DNA from: Methylocystis echinoides
GTDB taxonomy: Bacteria; Pseudomonadota; Alphaproteobacteria; Rhizobiales; Beijerinckiaceae
Reading direction: 5' to 3'
NCBI RefSeq assembly: GCF_040687965.1
Contig: NZ_CP156084.1
Span: 1,006,501 to 1,070,500 of the forward strand
Length of the DNA stretch: 64,000 nucleotides
Under the pieces are notes generated by a model that saw nothing but the letters and a program-made list of their open reading frames with translations, was not told the DNA's origin and searched no databases. Below, in pieces: positions 58,433-64,000 of this stretch. Position numbers and translations under genes: made by a program. Position 1 is the first letter of the stretch. Every line of letters begins with the position of its first letter.

Positions 58433-59551
58433 ATGATCATGCGCGCCGCGGAACGACTTGCCTTTATCGACGGATGGCGCGCAGTCGCGATCCTTCTCGT
58501 TTTTGCCGACCACCTCGGCATGAACAAGGAGATCGGCGCCTTTTATGAGCAAAGCGCGATCGGCGTGGTCTCCCAATATGGCGAGACGGGCGTCTTCATC
58601 TTCTTCTTTATCAGCGGCTATGTCGTCAGTCTGACCGCGCTGCGGGAGGTCGCGGCGACCGGCGGCTTTTCCGCCCCCGCCTTCTATGCGCGGCGCTTTT
58701 TCCGCATCGCGCCGCCGCTGACGCTCTATCTTGGCGCGCTGGCGGCGCTGGGCCTTGCCGGCCTCATCGACGTCTCCGCCGAAAACATCGTCAGCGCGGC
58801 CCTCTATCTTTGCAATTCGACCGCGCCCGGCGCGTCCTGCAACTGGTATGTCGGCCATACCTGGAGCCTCGCTTTCGAGGAGCAGTTCTACTGCCTCTTT
58901 CCCCTGGCTTTCGCCTGGTCGGCGCTCGGCAAAGCGCCGCGCCCGGCCCTGGCTGCGGCGGCCCTCGCCTTTGCCGCCCTGCCGTTCGTTTTCACCGTCT
59001 GGTGGATCGGCAAGATCGGCTGCGTCGTCGCCTATGGGCTCTTTTCGGCAGGCTGGGCCGCCGCGAAACAGGGCGGGGCGATCGAGGCTCTCTTCCAGAA
59101 TTGGCGGACGCCGGCCTTGGCGCTGGCCGCGCTGATCGTGTTTGCGCCGAGGAGCGTCGTCGCGGCTTTCGGAGCCGACGAAGCGGCGCGCGCGGAGCTG
59201 ATCGCCTGGTATCGCCTGGCCTATGTCGGGGCCATTCCGGTCCTCGTGCTGCTGTCGGGGGCGGCGGGCGGCGTGTTGCGTAAATTGCTCTCGATCGGCG
59301 TCGTCGGGGCGTTGGGCCGCGCCAGCTATTCCGTCTATCTCTGGCAGCAGCTCTGCAACGGCCCGATTTTCAGCGACCTCGGGGCCGCCGAACAGGTCGC
59401 CTTGCTGGCCGGGACAATCCTGTTCTGCCTTGGCCTCTTTCGCATCGAACTCAGAGTGATCGGCCTCGGCCAGGCGCTCTCCCGGCGCTTTCAGCGGCGA
59501 GAGGACGCCGAAGCGGCGCCCAGCGCCGTCGCGATCGGCCCGGCGCATTGA
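58433..59551 (+). CDS. Acyltransferase 3 family membrane protein
   Basis: 372 residues with about ten membrane segments. Asp-His in VFADHLGMN (the family's essential His), FFFISGYVVS, the Arg pair FYARRFFRIAPP and WSLAFEEQFYCLFP are the hallmarks of OafA/YrhL-type acyltransferases. These move acyl groups across the inner membrane onto sugars of LPS, exopolysaccharide or glycans. No glycan-synthesis gene is close, so the acceptor is unknown. Confidence 0.88.
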   Translation: MIMRAAERLAFIDGWRAVAILLVFADHLGMNKEIGAFYEQSAIGVVSQYGETGVFIFFFISGYVVSLTALREVAATGGFSAPAFYARRFFRIAPPLTLYLGALAALGLAGLIDVSAENIVSAALYLCNSTAPGASCNWYVGHTWSLAFEEQFYCLFPLAFAWSALGKAPRPALAAAALAFAALPFVFTVWWIGKIGCVVAYGLFSAGWAAAKQGGAIEALFQNWRTPALALAALIVFAPRSVVAAFGADEAARAELIAWYRLAYVGAIPVLVLLSGAAGGVLRKLLSIGVVGALGRASYSVYLWQQLCNGPIFSDLGAAEQVALLAGTILFCLGLFRIELRVIGLGQALSRRFQRREDAEAAPSAVAIGPAH

Positions 59552-59555
59552 AGGA

Positions 59556-59592
59556 AAACCCGGCGACCGGGAGAGTAATAATCGCCGGGTTT
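59556..59592. terminator. Bidirectional terminator
   Basis: A perfect 11-bp stem (59556-59566 with 59582-59592) with a 15-base loop, between the stop codon of the acyltransferase gene (+) and that of the 35-residue peptide gene (-). T-rich on both sides (TTTATT on plus, TTTTCC on minus), so it can serve both genes. Confidence 0.75.
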
Positions 59593-59600
59593 ATTCAGCT

Positions 59601-59708
59601 TCACCTGAATATCTGCGAGGCCTGATGCATAACGATAAGAAAAAAGGCAAGCCCACCGGCAATAAACATCGACGCCTTGAGCATTGACGCGCGGCTATGC
59701 TGGATCAT
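59601..59708 (-). CDS. 35-residue single-span membrane peptide
   Basis: A short frame reading MIQHSRASMLKASMFIAGGL, then AFFLIVMHQASQIFR. Residues about 13-28 form one hydrophobic helix with a positively charged N-terminal side. AAGGAG lies nine bases before the ATG, and a terminator follows nine bases after the stop, so the gene has both borders expected of a real transcript. I know no family; it is reminiscent in size of small membrane subunits such as CydX or KdpF, without sequence similarity to them. Confidence 0.55.
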   Translation of the reverse strand: MIQHSRASMLKASMFIAGGLAFFLIVMHQASQIFR

Positions 59709-59916
59709 AATTCCATGCTCCTTCGTTTTCCCTGTCGATTGGAGCTTAATTCACTCTCTGGCGCGTAAAAGCGCCAATTTTAATAAAACTGACAGGTCCA
59801 CCCTGTCCTTCCGCGAAGGCGAGGTCTGGACGTCGCGCCGCGCTCGCGGAGCGACGCCTTTGCGCCGAGGCGCGGCCTGTGGCAATAACGCGTCGACCAT
59901 TCCTTAGAGGATCACC

Positions 59917-60648
59917 ATGGCGGCGGACGTCACCTTTCCTGCGGCGGCGGCGGCGGGGCTCTTGTCTTTTCTCTCGCCCTGCGTGCTGCCGCTCGTGCCG
60001 CCCTATCTGACCTATCTCGCCGGCGTCTCCATGGAGGATCTCGAGATCGAGACCCGCTCGAAGGCGCGCCGCGACGTGCTGCTCTCGGCGATCCTCTTCG
60101 TCCTTGGCTTCACCACCGTCTTTGTGGCGCTCGGCGCGACGGCGAGCGCCTTCGGCGCGGTGATCCGCGCCAATCTGCACATTCTCTCCTGGGCGGCTGG
60201 GGCCATCATCATTTTGATGGGACTGCACTTCGTCGGCCTGCTGAAGGTCAGCCTGCTGTATCGGGAGAAGCGGGCCGAGATCACCAAGCCGATGGGACTG
60301 TTCGGCTCTTATGTGATGGGCCTCGCCTTCGCCTTCGGCTGGACGCCCTGCATCGGGCCGATCCTGGCGGCGATCCTCGCCGTCGCCGGAACGCAGGAAA
60401 CGGTCTCACGCGGCGCCGCCTTGCTCGCCACTTATTCGCTGGGCCTCGGCCTGCCCTTCGTGGCCGCGGGTTTTGCGCTTGGCCGCTTCCTCGCCTTCGT
60501 CGCCCGCTTCCGCAAACATTTCGGCAAAGTCGAGAAGGTCGTGGGCGTCCTGCTGATCTTCACAGGCGTCGCTTTCCTCACTGGCGGCGTGCAGGAAATG
60601 TCTTTCTGGCTGCTCGAAGCCTTCCCCGGCCTGGCGACGCTCGGATGA
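59917..60648 (+). CDS. ccdA: Cytochrome c biogenesis protein CcdA
   Basis: Membrane thiol shuttle that carries reducing power from cytosolic thioredoxin to periplasmic thioredoxin-like proteins such as CcmG and CcmH. 243 residues, six membrane segments, with the two redox Cys in SPCVLPLVPPY (Cys22) and GWTPCIGPILA (Cys145). GAGGA lies before the ATG. Its stop overlaps the start of the next gene (ATGA). It complements the ccm genes elsewhere in the window. Confidence 0.95.
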   Translation: MAADVTFPAAAAAGLLSFLSPCVLPLVPPYLTYLAGVSMEDLEIETRSKARRDVLLSAILFVLGFTTVFVALGATASAFGAVIRANLHILSWAAGAIIILMGLHFVGLLKVSLLYREKRAEITKPMGLFGSYVMGLAFAFGWTPCIGPILAAILAVAGTQETVSRGAALLATYSLGLGLPFVAAGFALGRFLAFVARFRKHFGKVEKVVGVLLIFTGVAFLTGGVQEMSFWLLEAFPGLATLG

Positions 60649-61823
60649 CTGCTGGCGCTGGTTGGGACCCCAGACAGGATCCCCGCCTGCCGGAGATCGA
60701 CCGGTTGCGCGGTCTCGTCATGATCCTCATGGCGCTCGACCATATGCGCGACTTTTTCGACGCCGACGCTCTGCGATTCAGCCCCACGGACCTCGACCGC
60801 ACCTATCCTTTTCTTTTCTTCACGCGCTTTATCACCCATTTCTGCGCGCCGGCCTTCGCGCTGCTCGCGGGCGTCGGCGCCTATCTCTATGGGGCGCGCC
60901 GTCAGGACCCGCGGGCGCTGCCCCTGTTTCTCGCCACCCGCGGCGTCTGGCTCATTCTGCTCGACGCGTTTCTGATCAGTCCGGTCTGGGGCGGGCCGGG
61001 GCGGATCATGCTCGGCACGCTTTGGGCGATCGGCTGCGGGCTCGTCGCACTTTCGGTCCTCTCGCGCCTGCCCACGACGGGGGTATTGGCGATCGGCGCG
61101 GCGATCATCCTCGGCCACAACCTTCTGGACGGAATCCACGCCGCCGATCTCGGAGCCTTCGGCCCGTGGTGGCGGCTGTTGCACGAGAAAGGCGCCTTGC
61201 CCCTGGGGATTCCCGGCGTCGTTTATTACCCGGCTCTGCCCTGGATCGGCGTCGTCCTGCTCGGCTATGGGATCGGGCCGCTTTTCCAGCGCGCGCCGGC
61301 GACGCGCGACGCGACGCTGCGCTGGGCGGGGCTTGCCGCCCTCGCCGCCTTCGCCCTTTTGCGGGCGTCGAATGTCTATGGCGACCCGACGCCCTGGAAG
61401 GGGCGAGGCGACGCGGTCTTCACCCTTCTCTCCTTTCTCGACGTCACCAAATACCCGCCGTCCCTGCTCTATTTGCTCGTGACCCTGGGCGGCGCGGCTT
61501 TGGTCCTGCCGGCGCTCGAGTCCGTACGCGGCGCGGCGGGGCGCGTCCTCGTCACCTTCGGCCGGACGCCGCTGCTGTTCTATGTCCTGCACCTCTATGT
61601 CGGCGTCGCGGCGGCGCTGGCGCTCGCGGCGGCGCGCGGCTATAGCCTTGCCGACATTGGCGACTTCGCCAAATCGGGGGCGCCGCCGGCGGGCTTCGGC
61701 CTGGGCCTCGCCGGCGCCTATGCGGCGTGGGCGCTTATCGTCGCGGCGCTCTATCCGGTTTGTCGCTGGTTCGCCGACGTCAAGCGCCGGCGTCAGGACC
61801 TGTGGTGGCTAAGCTATCTTTAA
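60645..61823 (+). CDS. DUF1624/heparan-alpha-glucosaminide N-acetyltransferase-like membrane protein
   Basis: 392 residues with about nine to ten membrane segments. RLRGLVMILMALDHMRDFF near the N-terminus holds the His expected at the acyl-transfer site of this family (also called YeiB/HGSNAT-related). TRFITHFCAPAFALLAG and GRTPLLFYVLHLYVG are further family signatures. It may acetylate a glycan across the membrane; the acceptor is unknown. Translationally coupled to ccdA by a four-base overlap. Confidence 0.85.
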   Translation: MTAGAGWDPRQDPRLPEIDRLRGLVMILMALDHMRDFFDADALRFSPTDLDRTYPFLFFTRFITHFCAPAFALLAGVGAYLYGARRQDPRALPLFLATRGVWLILLDAFLISPVWGGPGRIMLGTLWAIGCGLVALSVLSRLPTTGVLAIGAAIILGHNLLDGIHAADLGAFGPWWRLLHEKGALPLGIPGVVYYPALPWIGVVLLGYGIGPLFQRAPATRDATLRWAGLAALAAFALLRASNVYGDPTPWKGRGDAVFTLLSFLDVTKYPPSLLYLLVTLGGAALVLPALESVRGAAGRVLVTFGRTPLLFYVLHLYVGVAAALALAAARGYSLADIGDFAKSGAPPAGFGLGLAGAYAAWALIVAALYPVCRWFADVKRRRQDLWWLSYL

Positions 61824-61944
61824 CGTTAAGGATTTGATGCGATTTACCCAGGCTGCCGAGGCTTGGCGGCTTGGTGCGCCGACGGGGCGCGCGTATAGAA
61901 GAATGTCGTTTTTTTCGTCTCAATGCAGGTTCGGGGTCAGGTAA

Positions 61945-64000
61945 ATGCTCGAAAAACTGGTGGCCTTCTGTCTTCGTTGGCCCTGGACCGTCGTTCTTTT
62001 TACGCTCGGACTGACCGCCGGCGGCGTTTACCTCACCGTCGAGCGTTTCGCGATCGACACCGACACGGCGAATCTTTTCTCCCCGGACGTCAGCTGGCGG
62101 AAAAACCAGATGGCGCTCTACCGCGCCTTTCCCCAGCTCGAAAATTCCATCGTCGCCGTCATCGACGCCCCCAACCCGACGGCGGCCGACGACGCCGCGT
62201 CGCGGCTCACCGCCGAACTCAAGGGCAAGCCCCTGCTGACCCGCGTGTGGCGCCCGGACGATCCGGCTTATTTCACGAAAAACGGCCTGCTTTATCTCGA
62301 CCTCGCCGAGGTCGAGCGTACGGTTGGCATGATGATCGGCCAGCGCGACGTGCTGACGCCGCTGGCCGAGGATCCTACTCTGCGCGGGCTCGCGAGCGTT
62401 CTCGTCGCCAATCAGAAGCGGGCGGCGGGCAGCGAGCGCGCCACCGCCCTGTATCTTGCGGGACTCGACCAGTTCTCCCAGGCTTTCGAGACGACGCTCG
62501 CCGGGCGCCCGGCTCAGGTGGACTGGGAGAAGCTGCTCGCCGGCGGCAAGGAATCCGCGCCCCTCGGCCGGCCGCCGGAGACGCGACGCATCGTCCTCAT
62601 CAATCCGGTCCTCGACTTCACCGCCCTGCAGCCGGGCGGGCAAGCAATTGAGGTCGTTCGCAAGACTGCGGCCGAGCTGGGGCTCACCAAAGAGAACGGC
62701 TACGCCTTCCGCCTCACCGGCGACGTGCCGCTGGCCGACGAGGAATTCGCCACGCTCTCGGAGAATATGGCGCTCAACACGGCCGGCACGCTCGTCGTCG
62801 TCTCGCTCATTCTCTTCGCCGCCCTGCGTTCGCCGAAGCTCATCCTCGCCGTGCTCGTCACGCTGCTCGCCGGGCTCGCCATCACTTCGGGCGCGGGCAT
62901 CCTGCTGATTGGCCGGTTCAATCTGATTTCCGTGGCCTTCGCCGCCCTGTTCATCGGCCTCGGCGTCGATTTCGGCATCCAATTCGCCACGCGCTACCGC
63001 GAGGAGCGACACGGCCACGGCGATCTCGAGCCGGCGCTGCTGCATGCGACTCAAGGCATCGGCGTGTCGCTGACGCTTGCCGCCGTCTCCCTGCTCGCGG
63101 GCTTTTTCTGCTTCCTGCCGACGTCGTTTCTCGGCGTCGCGGAGCTCGGCCTCATCGCCGGCGTCGGCATGATCATCGCCTATTTCGCGACGTTGACCTT
63201 CTTGCCCGCCGCCATCAAGCTGCTGCACCCGCCGGCGGAGCATGTGCCGATCGCGACTCATTCGCTCGCCGCGGTCGATCATTGGATCGCCCATCACCGC
63301 CCTTTGGTGTTGATCGCCACAGCCGCCATCGTGCTGGCCGGGACGCCGGCGCTGATGCGGCTGCATTTCGACTCGAATCCGATGAATCTGCGCGATCAGC
63401 GCGTCGAATCGGTCGCAACCTTCCTCGATCTCTCCAAGGACCCGAAGACCGCGCCCAACAAGATCGAGACGCTTGCGCCCTCGCTCGAGGCGGCGCGCGA
63501 GCTCAAACAAAAGATCCTGGCGCTGCCGGAAGTCGACCACGTCGACTCGGTCTTCTCCCTCATTCCCGCCGAACAGGATGAAAAGCTCCCGCTGATCGAA
63601 CGCGCCGCCACCGAGCTGCGCGGCGCGCTTTATCCCAAGGTCAAGCCCGCGCCGAGCGACGCCGAAACGGTGAAGGCGCTTGCGGCCGCGGCGAAGGCGC
63701 TGCGCGCAGCCGTGGCCAAGAAGCCGCAGGCTCCCGTCCTGCGCTTCGCCGCGACGCTCGACGGCCTCGCCAAGGCCGGCCCGCAGACCCGCGAGATGGC
63801 CCGCGTCGCGGCTTTCGCCGGCTTCGAGAAGCTTCTGGGCCAGATGCGCGACGCCTTGCAGGCCCAGCGCGTCACCCCCGACACTCTCCCGGAGGAGTTG
63901 CGCGCCGACTGGATTTCCGCCGACGGCCTGGTGCGGCTGGAGACCACCCCCAAGGGCGACAGCAACGACCGCGTGGTCATGGGCAGATTCGCCGACGCCA
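61945..64000 (+). CDS. hpnN: Hopanoid transporter HpnN (5' part, RND/MMPL family)
   Basis: The open frame from ATG 61945 runs off the right edge after 685 codons. MLEKLVAFCLRWPWTVVLFTLGL is the first membrane helix, a periplasmic loop follows (about 33-275), then five helices (about 275-420) with GLGVDFGIQFATRYREE and LSLTLAAVSLLAGF-like segments, and a second helix with the second periplasmic loop beginning near residue 445. This layout is that of the HpnN branch, which shuttles hopanoids to the outer membrane. The closing half is missing only because of the window edge. It is 121 bases past the DUF1624 gene. Confidence 0.88.
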   Translation, partial: MLEKLVAFCLRWPWTVVLFTLGLTAGGVYLTVERFAIDTDTANLFSPDVSWRKNQMALYRAFPQLENSIVAVIDAPNPTAADDAASRLTAELKGKPLLTRVWRPDDPAYFTKNGLLYLDLAEVERTVGMMIGQRDVLTPLAEDPTLRGLASVLVANQKRAAGSERATALYLAGLDQFSQAFETTLAGRPAQVDWEKLLAGGKESAPLGRPPETRRIVLINPVLDFTALQPGGQAIEVVRKTAAELGLTKENGYAFRLTGDVPLADEEFATLSENMALNTAGTLVVVSLILFAALRSPKLILAVLVTLLAGLAITSGAGILLIGRFNLISVAFAALFIGLGVDFGIQFATRYREERHGHGDLEPALLHATQGIGVSLTLAAVSLLAGFFCFLPTSFLGVAELGLIAGVGMIIAYFATLTFLPAAIKLLHPPAEHVPIATHSLAAVDHWIAHHRPLVLIATAAIVLAGTPALMRLHFDSNPMNLRDQRVESVATFLDLSKDPKTAPNKIETLAPSLEAARELKQKILALPEVDHVDSVFSLIPAEQDEKLPLIERAATELRGALYPKVKPAPSDAETVKALAAAAKALRAAVAKKPQAPVLRFAATLDGLAKAGPQTREMARVAAFAGFEKLLGQMRDALQAQRVTPDTLPEELRADWISADGLVRLETTPKGDSNDRVVMGRFADA

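Noticed and set aside
59677-59907. A 76-codon plus-strand frame before ccdA
   Set aside because: It overlaps the better-supported 35-residue gene on the other strand, lacks a ribosome site, and its composition is unlike a protein.
61818-61835. A CtrA site before hpnN (TTAACGTTAA)
   Set aside because: The two halves are only two bases apart, not seven, so it does not fit the consensus.

Overview
This is a high-GC, gene-dense chromosomal window (about 50 genes, roughly balanced between strands) from an alphaproteobacterium, most likely of the order Hyphomicrobiales (Rhizobiales). The case rests on the clpX-lon-hup order, a ptsP-prfA pair, the cycHJKL-type cytochrome c maturation operon, two bacterial transglutaminase-like cysteine peptidases (a family centred on alphaproteobacteria), an RNase E whose S1 domain is split by a long acidic insertion, CtrA-type TTAA-N7-TTAAC boxes, a hopanoid transporter (hpnN), and dispersed GC-rich palindromes of the kind common in this order. 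A pyrophosphate-type phosphofructokinase and hopanoid export would suit a methylotrophic or methanotrophic Methylocystaceae/Beijerinckiaceae-like organism. That is inference only: no methane or methanol oxidation gene lies here.

Layout. 1-7.1 kb: 3' end of secA, a small winged-helix regulator, PPi-type phosphofructokinase, clpX and lon (with a heat-shock-like promoter). 7.3-10.3 kb: HU, tRNA-Val, a secreted ClpP-fold protein and pccB. 10.3-10.8 kb: a non-coding stretch with a promoter-like start and a terminator-like end. 10.8-15.5 kb: thioredoxin, modB-modC, a MgtC/DUF4010 membrane protein and an aminotransferase. 15.6-23.3 kb: rne, then the cell-wall genes amiC and mrcA. 23.3-25.5 kb: an odd crotonase and ccmA-ccmB. 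25.6-30.1 kb: the most striking locus, a serine palmitoyltransferase-like enzyme, a GNAT-like candidate ceramide synthase, a DEGS-type sphingolipid desaturase and an FA2H-type hydroxylase, flanked and interrupted by palindromic repeats. 30.6-44.3 kb: a His-rich secreted peptide, ligA, an EAL/GGDEF membrane protein, ptsP, prfA, two small secreted proteins, purH and a heparinase II/III-like protein. 44.5-49.3 kb: gamma-carbonic anhydrase-like protein, two cysteine peptidases, a MipA-type porin, an FAD monooxygenase and a zinc-finger protein. 49.3-53.6 kb: ccmI-ccmE-ccmF-ccmH. 53.7-64 kb: DUF2721 protein, purB, a fused VIT1-type metal transporter, a DadA-like oxidase, an acyltransferase, a 35-residue membrane peptide on the other strand, ccdA, a DUF1624 membrane protein and the 5' part of hpnN.

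How the genes fit together. A large share of the window concerns the envelope: sphingolipid-like lipid synthesis, hopanoid transport, peptidoglycan synthesis and hydrolysis, and cytochrome c biogenesis. The last is split over three places here (ccmAB, ccmIEFH, ccdA), with ccmC, ccmD and ccmG not in the window. CtrA boxes precede amiC and one cysteine peptidase, suggesting cell-cycle timing of envelope functions. The best candidate for a little-described system is the 25.6-30.1 kb cassette. Its last two proteins resemble the animal enzymes DES1 and FA2H closely enough to suggest that this bacterium makes unsaturated, hydroxylated ceramide-like lipids.
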